Part shown: piece by piece, positions 19,626 through 29,350 of the stretch
How the letters are laid out: the number at the start of each line of letters is the position of its first letter
Position numbering within the stretch: position 1 is the first letter of the stretch
Assembly: GCA_030693515.1 (NCBI GenBank)
Contig: JAUYAK010000029.1
Coordinates: 23,699 to 87,698, forward strand
Direction of reading: 5' to 3'
Origin: Opitutaceae bacterium
GTDB taxonomy: Bacteria > Verrucomicrobiota > Verrucomicrobiia > Opitutales > Opitutaceae
DNA: 64,000 nucleotides
Translations under genes and position numbers: made by a program
Notes under the pieces: generated by a model
The model's input: only the letters and a program-made list of their open reading frames with translations
The model's database searches: none
What the model was told of the DNA's origin: nothing

Positions 19626-19694
19626 CGAGGAAGTGATGCGACGATGCGGGACGCGGCGCGCGGTGCAACGTGTTTCCCGTCGGGACCGTCGGGT

Positions 19695-22475
19695 CTAGGG
19701 CTTCAGCCCGGCGGGTGGGGGGGCGGGGAGAGGGGGTGCGGCGGGAGGCGGGTCATCCCCCGGCTGGGCCGGGCGGGAGAAATTGGCCAGCGACCACTCG
19801 GGCTTGTCGAGCGGGCCGGTGAGGCGGACTTCGAAGGCGTTGGAGAGCGGCGTGAGCACGGCGCCGACGACGCTCTTGATGACGTTGCCGCTTTCCTGGA
19901 ACGGAAAGATCTTCGCGTTGAAATCGAGTTCGCCTCGGTCGAGCGCGTAGGTGCCGTGCCCGTCGATGGCCGAATTGGCGCCGCGGAGCGTGACCTTCGG
20001 GAACACGATCCGCGCCCCCTCGATCTTGAAATTACCGCGGGCCTCGTTGAAGCGCAGCGCGGTGAACGTGAAAAGCCCCGAGAGCGCGCCGAGCATGGGC
20101 ACTTCGCCGAGGCTGGCGCCGCGCAGCACGCCGGTGCCTTCGCCGCGGTAGCTCAGGGCGTCGTTGTAGCCGCCCTCGGCCTTGGCGGCGAGATCGACGT
20201 GCACGCCGGCCTTGTCTTGGACGAATTTTCCCGGGGCGGCGGGCGGCACACCGCGCCGCGCGGCGAAGAAGGTGTTCACGCCCGTGACGAGGGGGCCCAG
20301 GCTCGCGTCGCTGAGCATGAGATCGAAAGCCAGGCGTCGTTGCTCTCCCGCCCCCCAGGCCCGTGCCTGCCCGGTCACCCGACCGCCGGCGAACAAGGCG
20401 CGCACATGGTCGACGTTCAATTGGTCCGCATCGACCGCCGCTTTGAAGGACACATCCTCCAGCGGAAATCCGTAAAAGCGGAACTCGCCCGCGGACTGGG
20501 CCTCGATGCGGAGCTTGGTCGCCGCGCCGCCGGCTGCCGCCGGGTGCGCGAATCGCCCCTCGACGCGTGCGGTGGGGGCCTGGGCGAGTTGAAACGGCTG
20601 AAAATACTCCGAAATCGGCGGCCCGATCAGCCGGGCGATGGCCGGAAGCTCGAAAGTGGAGTCGAACGCGATGTCCACCGTGCGCCACTCCGCGGCCGCG
20701 GTATCGGCCGTGTAGGTGAAGCGGCCGGTGGTCCGCCCCGCCCCGCGGGTCGCGAGCAGTTCCAGGCTGTCGATAAACCCCGGCCGGATGAAAAGCCGCG
20801 TGCGCACCCGGTCCAACTCGGCCCCGCGAATCATCGGCTGCGCGACATCGGCAAAGACAAACACGCGCGACTGCCAGCCTTCGAGCCAGACGCCACGCAC
20901 ATCGACATCGGCTTCCGGCGCCGCGTGCGCGAAGTCGAACTGCTGAAAAAAGCGCTCCCACCATCCGCTGCGAAACCAGCCGGAGATGGCGAGGGGGCGC
21001 AGCCGGCCCGTCAGCAGGAAGCGGTGCGCATGCGTCGCCAGATTATGCTCGTAGCTGCCGCGTGCGAAGTTTTCGCCGATGCGCGCAAACGCCTCAGGCG
21101 CGTAAAATCGCCCGGGCTCCAGCTCCGCGAGCACGCGTCCGTCGGTCATGGTCACGCCGTAGGCGCGCACCGTGGGGACCGAAATGCGCGCGGTGAGCCG
21201 CTCGAATTTTCCGCCGGGGCCGAAGCGGACCTCGCCCCGTTCGATGGCCATGGTGTCGAAATCGAAAAAGCGCCGCACGTCCGCGCCCAGGCGGGTCGCG
21301 ATGAGGTCGAGCACGCCGGGCGAGATTTCGCCGGCGAAGCGCGCGGTGCCGCGGCGCGTCTCCGTGTCCCCCTCGGCTTGCACGGCCAGCGGGGCGCCCA
21401 AAATCCGGGCCGTGGCGCTCACCGCGACGGCGGGCAGCGGCCGGGGCAGGACGCGGGCGCTCAACGCCGTCGCGCTCGCGCCTGCGGCGGTCACGGCGTC
21501 GGCCGTGAGCAGCAGCTCGCGCAGGTCAAAGCCGGCGTCGTCGAGCCGCAGCCGGCCGAGGATCCGCGCCTGCACGCCGCGGGCGCTCACGCCGCCCGGC
21601 AGCCGCAGCTCTGAGGCGGAGGCATCGATGTGCGACGGTGGCGCATCGCCGAAAAGCACGATCCGCGTGCCAATCTCGAGATCGCGGGCCTCCACGGTGT
21701 CCGGGCCCGGCAGCCGGGCCACGCGCGCGAGCGCGCGCAGCCGGATCGCGGCGGAGCCGCCGGGCGACGGAGAAAATTCCAGATCGAGCGAGGGCGCCTC
21801 GCAACGGCCGATGGCCTCGGCGAGCGACAGCGCCTGCCGGCTCCATTGGGGAAGTTTCTTTCCGATTGTCGTCGCGAGATCGTCGCCGGGCGGCTGGGCG
21901 GCGGTGAAGCCGCCGAGGGCGAGCTTGCCGTGCGCCGTGAGGGTGAGCCCGGCGAGCCGGCCGGAAAACTGGCGCACCACGACCGCATTGCGCTCGGGCT
22001 CCAGGGTGAGATCGAAATCGCTGAGCAGCGCCTCGGCCCGGCCGGTCGGCGACAGCATCGCGGGCACGGCCACGGCTACACCGTTCAGGCGGAGTTCGAG
22101 CGGCTCGACCATGCCGATGGCAAGCAGCAGAGGATCGAGGCGCACGAAGAGGGCGTGCGCGGTGACCAGCGGCTCCGCAAAGGGCGGCAGCGAGAGAGCG
22201 ACGTTTTCCGCGAACAGCCGGCCCGAAAGATCGAAGGCCGTGCGGCCGAACTTCGCGCGGAGGCCGCCGCGCGCCAGCCGATCCTCCAGGCTGCGCAGCA
22301 CAAATCCCGGCACCGCCACCTCGCGGGCCGTGAGCACGTAGAGCTGCGCGGCCAGCAGCAGCACGAGGGCGAGCCATACGGTCCAGAGCGCAAAAGAGCC
22401 GAGGCAAGAACCCACGGCGCGGACGCCGAGCCAGCACAGCTGGGCGAAGCGGTTGGTGGGGCCGGTGGATTTCAT
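19695..22475 (-). CDS. Large AsmA/DUF3971-like envelope protein
   Basis: N-terminal TM; C-terminal AsmA-like repeats (YRGEGTGVLRGASLGEVPMLGALSGLFTFTALRFNEARGNFKIEGARIVFPKVTLRGANSAIDGHGTYALDRGELDFNAKIFPF). Confidence 0.75.
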   Translation of the reverse strand: MKSTGPTNRFAQLCWLGVRAVGSCLGSFALWTVWLALVLLLAAQLYVLTAREVAVPGFVLRSLEDRLARGGLRAKFGRTAFDLSGRLFAENVALSLPPFAEPLVTAHALFVRLDPLLLAIGMVEPLELRLNGVAVAVPAMLSPTGRAEALLSDFDLTLEPERNAVVVRQFSGRLAGLTLTAHGKLALGGFTAAQPPGDDLATTIGKKLPQWSRQALSLAEAIGRCEAPSLDLEFSPSPGGSAAIRLRALARVARLPGPDTVEARDLEIGTRIVLFGDAPPSHIDASASELRLPGGVSARGVQARILGRLRLDDAGFDLRELLLTADAVTAAGASATALSARVLPRPLPAVAVSATARILGAPLAVQAEGDTETRRGTARFAGEISPGVLDLIATRLGADVRRFFDFDTMAIERGEVRFGPGGKFERLTARISVPTVRAYGVTMTDGRVLAELEPGRFYAPEAFARIGENFARGSYEHNLATHAHRFLLTGRLRPLAISGWFRSGWWERFFQQFDFAHAAPEADVDVRGVWLEGWQSRVFVFADVAQPMIRGAELDRVRTRLFIRPGFIDSLELLATRGAGRTTGRFTYTADTAAAEWRTVDIAFDSTFELPAIARLIGPPISEYFQPFQLAQAPTARVEGRFAHPAAAGGAATKLRIEAQSAGEFRFYGFPLEDVSFKAAVDADQLNVDHVRALFAGGRVTGQARAWGAGEQRRLAFDLMLSDASLGPLVTGVNTFFAARRGVPPAAPGKFVQDKAGVHVDLAAKAEGGYNDALSYRGEGTGVLRGASLGEVPMLGALSGLFTFTALRFNEARGNFKIEGARIVFPKVTLRGANSAIDGHGTYALDRGELDFNAKIFPFQESGNVIKSVVGAVLTPLSNAFEVRLTGPLDKPEWSLANFSRPAQPGDDPPPAAPPLPAPPPAGLKP

Positions 22476-22528
22476 CGCGGGGGGAGCGGGCGCGGGGCGA
22501 TCGCTCAGCCCCGTTTCAGACCGTCCGG

Positions 22529-24472
22529 TTACTGCTTTGGCGCCGGCGGCGGGCCCGGATCGCGGGCGCCGTAGGCGAGGGTCCAGAGGGCGTCCACGAG
22601 CGGCTGCTCAAGGGTGAAGACGACGTCGAGTTCCTTTGATCCGGCGTATTGCAGGGCGCCGCCGAGGCGCTCGCTGAGGTGGAGCGGCCGGACGGCCAGC
22701 AGCTCCGCCCCGGCGGGCCCGGGCAGCGCGATCGTGGTTTCGAGCAGCAGGCGCCACGGGCGATCATCGCCGGCGGCGGTGATTTTCTCGGTAAAGCCGC
22801 CGGGCAGAAAATCCTTGGCCCGCAGGGCGCGCAGGGCGGTGACGACGGTGGCCAGCGCCGCGGAGGGCGGCTGGCCGGCCTCGACGGGAGACTCGAAGAG
22901 CACGCGCTTCGAGTCGATTTCGGTGATCTTCACGGCGGCGATGCGCGCGGAGGCGGGCAGCGGATCGGACACGGCGCGATCGCGCCACGCGAGCGGCGAG
23001 AGATCGAGGTCGCGCTCGATCTCGGGGCGCACCTGCACGATCGAGTTGCCGGGATCGCCGGGCGTGCCGGCGCGGGCAAAGAGCGTGGTGCGGCTGGCAT
23101 CGGTGCCGAGCCGCAGGACGAGCGGCGCCGCGGCGCCCGCGAGCGTGATGGTGACTTCGCGCAGGGGGCGGTTGAAACCCCAGTCCTCGAGGTCGGCGGC
23201 CTTGGGTTCGTCGCTTTGGAATTTTTCCGCCGTGAGCAGCGAGAGCCGGTCGAGCAAACGGAGGACGGCGGCGCGCTCGGCGGGCAGGGTCTGCGGCCCC
23301 TGCGTGCCGTCGCTGCGCACGACGATCTGCCACGCTGGGGCGGCACCGGCCGTCTGCCCGGCGGGCGGCTCGAGGCGCTGCAGCGTGATCGGCGGCTGGC
23401 GCGGTTGCGCGGGCGACGAAAGGGCGACCGCGGTCACCTGCGCGGGATCGAAGTCAAGGATGCGGCGTTCGCGCAGGGTCTCGTGCGCGTTCCCGAGCGC
23501 GCGGAACAGCTCGACAGGAATCGCGACCGTGAAGACGGCGGTGCGGCTCTCGAGCTGGCCATAATATTCCGCAGTCGCGGCCGCCGGGGCGGTGCCGGCG
23601 GCGGGCACGGGGTCGCCGATGAAAAGCGTCTCGGTCACGCCGTTGCCTTCGAGCGTGACGCGCATCGTGGGCGAGGACGAGGGCAGGGTGGCGGGCGGCG
23701 TGGCGGGGAAGGATTTGGCGCGGAGCCCGTTGAGCTCCTTGATGACGACTTCCATCGCGGTCGTGCTGGCGGCGGCGATGAGCGGGGTTTCAAACCGCCA
23801 GCGGGTGCCGTCGCGGCGGATGCGCACGCGGGCGTTGGTGTTGCCCGCGGTCTGGACGGTGAGCGAGCGCGCCTCAAAGACGCGGACGGCGAGCAGCGTG
23901 TCGGCGCGCAGCTGGTCAAGCGGGGTGGTGAGCGTGTCGGCGAAGCTGCGTTTCACGACGTGCACGCGCTCGCGATCGGGGGAGAGGAGGTAGAGGCGCC
24001 TGCCGTCCTTGGTCGTGTCGCCGAGGAGGAGCACGGTGGTCGAGCGCGCGATGCTGGCGGGCGAGGCCGGATCGATGGAGGAGAAGGCGACCTTGAGCTT
24101 GGGCTTTTCGAGGTCGATGCCGTAGTCGGCGAGCGAGAGGCCGCTCTTGCCGAGGTCGGCGACGGGAAAGGCGGACTCGTGCTCGAGCAGCTGCAGATCA
24201 TGCACGAGGGCGCTCGCGGCGTGGAGGTTGGCGGGCCACTCGAAAGGTTGGGTGAGGAACCAAGTGTCGCGCCGGCGCTCAAGCGCGAAGGAACCGCCCG
24301 AGACTGAACTTGTGACCTCAATCGAGCGGATATCAGAAGCCTCGGGGCCGAGCACGCGGCGTTTGGTTTCCTTCGCCTCGGCGTCCCGGCGCCAAGGCCG
24401 CTCGAACTTGAAGATGAAGATGAACAGCGCGGCGTTCAGGAAGATGAGGACGAGCGTGACTTTGGTGCGCAT
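22529..24472 (-). CDS. DUF4340 domain-containing protein
   Basis: MRTKVTLVLIFLNAALFIFIFKFERPWRR...ITSIEVTSS; LSLADYGIDLEKPKLKV; located beside GldG/GldF/GldA-like genes. Confidence 0.8.
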   Translation of the reverse strand: MRTKVTLVLIFLNAALFIFIFKFERPWRRDAEAKETKRRVLGPEASDIRSIEVTSSVSGGSFALERRRDTWFLTQPFEWPANLHAASALVHDLQLLEHESAFPVADLGKSGLSLADYGIDLEKPKLKVAFSSIDPASPASIARSTTVLLLGDTTKDGRRLYLLSPDRERVHVVKRSFADTLTTPLDQLRADTLLAVRVFEARSLTVQTAGNTNARVRIRRDGTRWRFETPLIAAASTTAMEVVIKELNGLRAKSFPATPPATLPSSSPTMRVTLEGNGVTETLFIGDPVPAAGTAPAAATAEYYGQLESRTAVFTVAIPVELFRALGNAHETLRERRILDFDPAQVTAVALSSPAQPRQPPITLQRLEPPAGQTAGAAPAWQIVVRSDGTQGPQTLPAERAAVLRLLDRLSLLTAEKFQSDEPKAADLEDWGFNRPLREVTITLAGAAAPLVLRLGTDASRTTLFARAGTPGDPGNSIVQVRPEIERDLDLSPLAWRDRAVSDPLPASARIAAVKITEIDSKRVLFESPVEAGQPPSAALATVVTALRALRAKDFLPGGFTEKITAAGDDRPWRLLLETTIALPGPAGAELLAVRPLHLSERLGGALQYAGSKELDVVFTLEQPLVDALWTLAYGARDPGPPPAPKQ

Positions 24473-24476
24473 GACG

Positions 24477-24590
24477 GGAGGAGCTGAGAGCTAAGAGCCT
24501 AGAGCAGAGAGCAGGAAGCGTAGACTCTCATGGTGGCGCATTGTTCAGGCTCTGGACTCTCGGCTCCGGGCTCTCAGCTTCTCCTTGTCC
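24477..24590. repeat. Purine/pyrimidine-rich inverted repeat between DUF4340 and GldG-like genes
   Basis: AGGAGCTGAGAGC(TAAGAGCCTAGAGCAGAGAGC)...GGCTCTGGACTCTCGGCTCCGGGCTCTCAGCTTCTCCT. Confidence 0.65.
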
Positions 24591-26061
24591 AATAGACCGT
24601 GATGCCGAGAATCATCGCGAGGCCGGGGAGGCCGGCGAGGAGGAGATAGCGGAGCTTGGTGAAATCGGCGGCGCTCAGCGCGAGCTGGAAACGCTCGATC
24701 GGGCGCGGGGGGATCGAGAGCTGGTGATCGCGGTCGACGCACCAGTTCACGGCGTTGAGGGCGAGGAGCAGGCTGGCGTTGTCGAGGCGGCCGTTGGAGA
24801 GGGCGTCGCCGGTGCCGACGACGACGATTTTCCCGCCGCGCACGCTGAAGGGGAGATTGTCGCGCGCGGCGGTGCGCTCGGAGGCGACGATTACGCCGAG
24901 GCGGTTGGGCGGGTCCATGCCGGGGAGCGGCCGGGTGTCCACGCCCGGATCGTAGCGCGGGGTCTCGCCGGGGGGGAAGCCGCCGCGCTCGCCCCACGCC
25001 TGTTCGGAGGTGGCGGCGATGGTGACGGTGTTGAGTCCGCCGCCGAGGGCGCGGCCGGGGTCGGGGAAGACGGTGCGCGTGAGGCCAAAACGCAGCGCCT
25101 GGCTGCCGCTGGTCACGAGGCTCTTGGTGATCGGGTGGGTGCCGGAGAGGTGGCGGATGAGCAGCTCGAGGTTCTCGGTCATGGCGCCGGGGCCGGGATC
25201 GAGGATGACGTCCGGGTGCACGAGAATGCCCCAATCGAGGAGCAAGTCGTCGAGCCCGAGGGCGGAGGTGGTCTTGCCCGGCGAAAGAAAAAAGATCAGC
25301 CGGCCGGCGCCGGTGGCGAGGTATTGGCGGAGGTTTTCCTGCTCCTGCCGGGTGAAGGCGCTCAGCGGGGAGACGATGACGAGGAGCGAGGCATCGTCGG
25401 GGATTTTTCGGTTGGCGGAAAAGTCGAGCGGCTCCACTTCGAAATTTCGCAGCTTGAGCTGATCGCGCAGGGCGGTGAGCCCCAGCTGCGGATCGGCGTT
25501 GTCGATGCGCAGTTCGCCGTGGCCGGTGACGAAATAAATTTTTTCGCGGCGGAGCATCGTCACATCGAGGATGGCGGCGGTGAGGGCCTGCTCGCCGTGG
25601 AAGGTGTCGCGCTGCTTGTTTTTCAGCGTGTAGAGGTTGTCGATGGGCTCGATGCGGCGCCGATCCCCCGAGACGAGCAGAATCACGCCGGCCTGATCGA
25701 GGCCGAGTTCCTCGGCGCGACGGCGGTTCTGGTAAACGTCCACCGTCTCCTTGGTGATCTGGCCGGAGCTGCGGCCGGCGGTGGCGTGGACGTATTCGTC
25801 GATGAAGCCCTTGACCTCAAGGTTCTCGGTCTCGCCGCCCGTGGTCATCACGATGTGCACGGGGCGCTGGAGATTGTGGAGGTAGGCGAGCGACTCGGCG
25901 GAGAGGGAGAAGCGGCCGCCCCGCGTCAGGTCGAAACGCGAGGCATGGCTCTTGGCGACGTAGTTGAGCCCGGCGAACAGCGTGACGAACAGCACGGCCT
26001 GCAGCCCGAGGTTGAACGTGCGGAGCCAGCGGACGGCGCGGAAACTGGTGATGGCGGGCAT
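24574..26061 (-). CDS. GldG-family ABC-associated protein
   Basis: MPAITSFRAVRWLRTFNLGLQAVLFVTLFAGLNYVAKSHASRFDLTRGGRFSLSAESLAYL. Confidence 0.85.
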   Translation of the reverse strand: MPAITSFRAVRWLRTFNLGLQAVLFVTLFAGLNYVAKSHASRFDLTRGGRFSLSAESLAYLHNLQRPVHIVMTTGGETENLEVKGFIDEYVHATAGRSSGQITKETVDVYQNRRRAEELGLDQAGVILLVSGDRRRIEPIDNLYTLKNKQRDTFHGEQALTAAILDVTMLRREKIYFVTGHGELRIDNADPQLGLTALRDQLKLRNFEVEPLDFSANRKIPDDASLLVIVSPLSAFTRQEQENLRQYLATGAGRLIFFLSPGKTTSALGLDDLLLDWGILVHPDVILDPGPGAMTENLELLIRHLSGTHPITKSLVTSGSQALRFGLTRTVFPDPGRALGGGLNTVTIAATSEQAWGERGGFPPGETPRYDPGVDTRPLPGMDPPNRLGVIVASERTAARDNLPFSVRGGKIVVVGTGDALSNGRLDNASLLLALNAVNWCVDRDHQLSIPPRPIERFQLALSAADFTKLRYLLLAGLPGLAMILGITVYWTRRS

Positions 26062-26071
26062 GCGCGGCGGT

Positions 26072-26833
26072 TCAGCTGTGGAGCAGTTTCACCTCGACGC
26101 TCAGGATGCTGAAGAGCAGCGCGAGCACGGTGCCGCTCACGTAGAACAGCACGTGGCGCGTGTCCACGACGCCGCGCACAAAGTCGTCGCGATGCCCAAA
26201 CACATGGCCGTAGTCGATCACGGCCTTGGCGGGGCGGAGCAGGCCGTGCTCGATCCAAGCGGAGTCGGTGAGGGCGTTGCCGCCGAGGATGAGGAGGCCG
26301 AGCAGCACGCCGCTGATGATCGCGGCGACGGACTGGTTGCGGGTGAGGGAGCTGGCGAAGACCCCGATCGCGATGAAGAAGAGGCCGGAGATCGCGATGA
26401 AGAGAAAGCCGCCGAGCAGCGGGCCGGAGTCGAGGACGCGCGCATCGCCGGAGAATTTGCGAAGGATGTAGAAGAACCCGCCGGTCGAGCCCCAGAGCGA
26501 GAGGTAGAGCACGTAGGCCGCGCCGAACTTGGCGACCACGACCTCGGTCGTGGTGACGGGCGTGGTGAGGAGCGTCTCGATGGTGCCGAGGCGCCGCTCC
26601 TCGGCGAGGCACTTCATCGTGAGCAGCGGCACCATCACGCAGGTCGGGAGCCAGAAGAGCTGGAAATAGACGCTCGCCGGAGAGGCCTCCTGCGGGGTGC
26701 CGGAGTAGATTTCGAGGATCTTGGTGAAGATGAGCCCCATGAAGGCGAGGAACAGCGTCGCGGCGACGTAGGTCGCCGGGCTGACGAGCAGCATCCGGAT
26801 CTCGTGGCTGAGGAGGGTAGGGAAGTGTTTCAC
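26072..26833 (-). CDS. ABC transporter permease (GldF-like)
   Basis: MVPLLTMKCLAEERRLGTIETLLTTPVTTTEVVVAKFGAAYVLYL. Confidence 0.9.
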   Translation of the reverse strand: MKHFPTLLSHEIRMLLVSPATYVAATLFLAFMGLIFTKILEIYSGTPQEASPASVYFQLFWLPTCVMVPLLTMKCLAEERRLGTIETLLTTPVTTTEVVVAKFGAAYVLYLSLWGSTGGFFYILRKFSGDARVLDSGPLLGGFLFIAISGLFFIAIGVFASSLTRNQSVAAIISGVLLGLLILGGNALTDSAWIEHGLLRPAKAVIDYGHVFGHRDDFVRGVVDTRHVLFYVSGTVLALLFSILSVEVKLLHS

Positions 26834-27852
26834 GGCGTGGCGGTCGGGGGCTGGGTCGCCGGCTGGGCGTCGCGGGCGAGCGGCGCGACCGCATCCCAGC
26901 TGCGGCGCGTGGCGGCGAGAAACACATCCTCGAACGTGGGCTGCCGGCGGCTGAGGGCGCGCACGCGGAGGTTTTTCGCCGCGAGGATACGCAGGAGTTC
27001 CTCGCCGAGATCGTCGTCGCGGCGCGTGGTGAGCGTGACGCGCCGGAAGCCCGTGGCATCGGGCGCGGTTTGCTCGGTGACTTGAAAGGTGGCATCGAGA
27101 TCGGCGAGCGCGGCGGGCAGGGTCTCGGGCGCGCCGTTGATTTCGAGCTGGTAGGTGGACTGGCCAAAAATGTCGCGGCGCAGATCCGCGGGCGTGCCCG
27201 AGGCGACGACGCGGCCCTGATTGATGATGAGCACGCGATCGCAGGTCATCTCGATCTCGGGCAGGATGTGCGAGGAGATGATCACGGCCATGCGGCCGCG
27301 GAGGCTCGCGATGAGATCGCGGACGATGAGGATCTGGTGCGGGTCGAGGCCGATGGTGGGCTCGTCCATGATGATCACGGGCGGCTCGGCGAGGATGGCC
27401 TCGGCGATGCCGACGCGCTGGCGATAGCCCTTGGAGAGCTGGCCGATGATTTTGTGGCGGACGCGCTTGAGGTCGCAGACTTCGAGGACCTCGTCGATGC
27501 GCGGGCCGAGTTTCCGGCGGGGCACTTCCTTCAGGCGACCGCGGAAATAAAGATACTCGGAGACGCGCATGTCTTCGGGCAGCGGGTTGTTCTCCGGCAT
27601 GTAGCCGATGCGGCGCTTGATGAGGTCAGGCTCCGCGGCCACGGATGCGCCGCAGATGTTCACGCTGCCGGCCGTGGCGGGCAGGTAGCCCGTGAGGATG
27701 CGCATCGTGGTGGACTTGCCCGCGCCGTTGGGGCCGAGGAAGCCCACGATCTCGCCCTGCGCCACGGTGAAGCTGATGTCGCTCACGGCCGTGACGCCGC
27801 CGTAGGTCTTCACCAGATGGGTGACTTCGATGGCGGGCGGTTGATCGGGCAT
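26830..27852 (-). CDS. ABC transporter ATP-binding protein (GldA-like)
   Basis: VAQGEIVGFLGPNGAGKSTTMRILTGYL; LSKGYRQRVGIAEAIL; IIMDEPTIGLDP; start ATG 27852. Confidence 0.93.
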   Translation of the reverse strand: MPDQPPAIEVTHLVKTYGGVTAVSDISFTVAQGEIVGFLGPNGAGKSTTMRILTGYLPATAGSVNICGASVAAEPDLIKRRIGYMPENNPLPEDMRVSEYLYFRGRLKEVPRRKLGPRIDEVLEVCDLKRVRHKIIGQLSKGYRQRVGIAEAILAEPPVIIMDEPTIGLDPHQILIVRDLIASLRGRMAVIISSHILPEIEMTCDRVLIINQGRVVASGTPADLRRDIFGQSTYQLEINGAPETLPAALADLDATFQVTEQTAPDATGFRRVTLTTRRDDDLGEELLRILAAKNLRVRALSRRQPTFEDVFLAATRRSWDAVAPLARDAQPATQPPTATP

Positions 27853-27902
27853 GCGGTCGGGAATGGTGGGACCCTCTAGGGAATGCGGGCGGCGCTCAAC
27901 GT

Positions 27903-28895
27903 TCAACTTGCCGCTTTTTCGAGCGTGACCTCGCCGGCGCGGAAACGGTGAGCCTTGCCGCGGGCGTCGCGCAGCAGCAGCGCGCCCTCGTCGTCGAGGC
28001 CGGTGACGGTGCCGGTGTGGCGGCGTCCGCCTTCGAGGAGCGAGATGGTTTTCCCCCGCAGCACATCGTGGCGGTGCCAGAGATCGGCGAACGTCTTCAG
28101 GTGCTCGCCGTCGGCAAACGTCTGGAACGCGAGCAGCACGCGGCCCACGAGGGCGGCGGCGAGGCGGTTGAGATCGAGCGGTGCGCCGGTGACTTCGGCG
28201 AGCGACACGGCGCGCTTCGCGAGATCGGCGGGCCAGGCGGTGGCGGGGCTGTTGACGTTGAGCCCGAGTCCGAAGACGAGGTCGCGGATGCGGTCGGCGT
28301 CGATGCGCGCCTCGGTGAGCATGCCGCCGGCCTTGCGGCCGTCGTAGAGGAGATCGTTGGGCCACTTGATGCCGGGCGCGAGGCCGGTGAATTTTTCGAG
28401 GAGCGCGCAGACGTTGACGCCCATCCAGAGGGTGAAGGTCTGCATGCGCTCCGGCTCGACGCGCGGGTGGAAGGCGAAACTCGCGTAGAGGTTGGCCGAC
28501 GAGTCGCTGTGCCACGTGCGGCCAAAGCGCCCGCGGCCCCGGGTCTGCTTGCGCGCGAGCACGGCGAACGGCGTCGCGCGGCCGGCGGCGAGCTGGCGCG
28601 CGGCCTCGTCGTTGGTGCTGTCCACGCTGTCGAGGACGATCAGGGTGAAGCCCCGCGGCCGCAGGCGTTGCTCGAGCTCGATGAGCGGCCCGAAGAGCGT
28701 GGCGGGGCGCGCCGCGATCCGGTAGCCGTGGGCGCGCTGCGCCTCGAAGGTGAAGCCCGCGGCGCGGAGTTTCTCCATGTGCTGCCAGACCGCGACGCGG
28801 CTCACGCCGAGCTTGGCGGCCAGCGTGGTGCCCGAGACCCATTCGGTCCCGGCGGCGAGGAGTTCGCGCAAAATGGTGTGCTCGGCGGACGGCAT
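27903..28895 (-). CDS. birA: Biotin--[acetyl-CoA-carboxylase] ligase with N-terminal HTH
   Basis: TTLAAKLGVSRVAVWQHMEKLRAAG; DSTNDEAARQL; KQTRGRGRFGRTW; IKWPNDLL. Confidence 0.92.
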   Translation of the reverse strand: MPSAEHTILRELLAAGTEWVSGTTLAAKLGVSRVAVWQHMEKLRAAGFTFEAQRAHGYRIAARPATLFGPLIELEQRLRPRGFTLIVLDSVDSTNDEAARQLAAGRATPFAVLARKQTRGRGRFGRTWHSDSSANLYASFAFHPRVEPERMQTFTLWMGVNVCALLEKFTGLAPGIKWPNDLLYDGRKAGGMLTEARIDADRIRDLVFGLGLNVNSPATAWPADLAKRAVSLAEVTGAPLDLNRLAAALVGRVLLAFQTFADGEHLKTFADLWHRHDVLRGKTISLLEGGRRHTGTVTGLDDEGALLLRDARGKAHRFRAGEVTLEKAAS

Positions 28896-28940
28896 GGCGG
28901 AGGGATTGAAATCAAAGGGCCGCCGCCCACAGTGGCGCAA

Positions 28941-29243
28941 ATGTCATTTGCGAAATTCCAGGAATCGATCGCGCGCGACGCGGCCCCGGCCGCGGACACG
29001 GGTGGGGCGCGGCAAGCGCTCTGGCACGATGCGCGCGGTGACTGGGACGCGGCGCACAACGCCGCGCAGGACGACCACAGTCGCGAGGGCTCGTGGGTCC
29101 ACGCCTACCTGCACCGCAAGGAAGGCGACGAGGGCAACGCCGGCTACTGGTATGCACGGGCCGGCCGTCGCGCACCGGCCAGCGGCACGACGCTCGCGGC
29201 CGAGTGGGAACAGATTGCGCGGGCGCTGAGCGGGGAGAAGTAG
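28941..29243 (+). CDS. Conserved hypothetical protein (~100 aa)
   Basis: MSFAKFQESIARDAAPAADTGGARQALWHDARGDWDAAHNAAQDDHSREGSWVHAYLHRKEGDEGNAGYWYARAGR. Confidence 0.8.
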   Translation: MSFAKFQESIARDAAPAADTGGARQALWHDARGDWDAAHNAAQDDHSREGSWVHAYLHRKEGDEGNAGYWYARAGRRAPASGTTLAAEWEQIARALSGEK

Positions 29244-29320
29244 CGGCGGGCATCCCTGCCCGCCGTGGTTTGGCGAACACCCCTGATCCCGAGTCGGCGG
29301 GCAGGGACGCCCGCCGCTAC
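29240..29320. repeat. Intergenic palindrome with hairpin in each arm
   Basis: GTAGCGGCGGGCATCCCTGCCCGCCG ... CGGCGGGCAGGGACGCCCGCCGCTAC. Confidence 0.85.
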
Positions 29321-29350
29321 GCGGAGCCGTGCGGCCGCGCGCGGCCCGCG

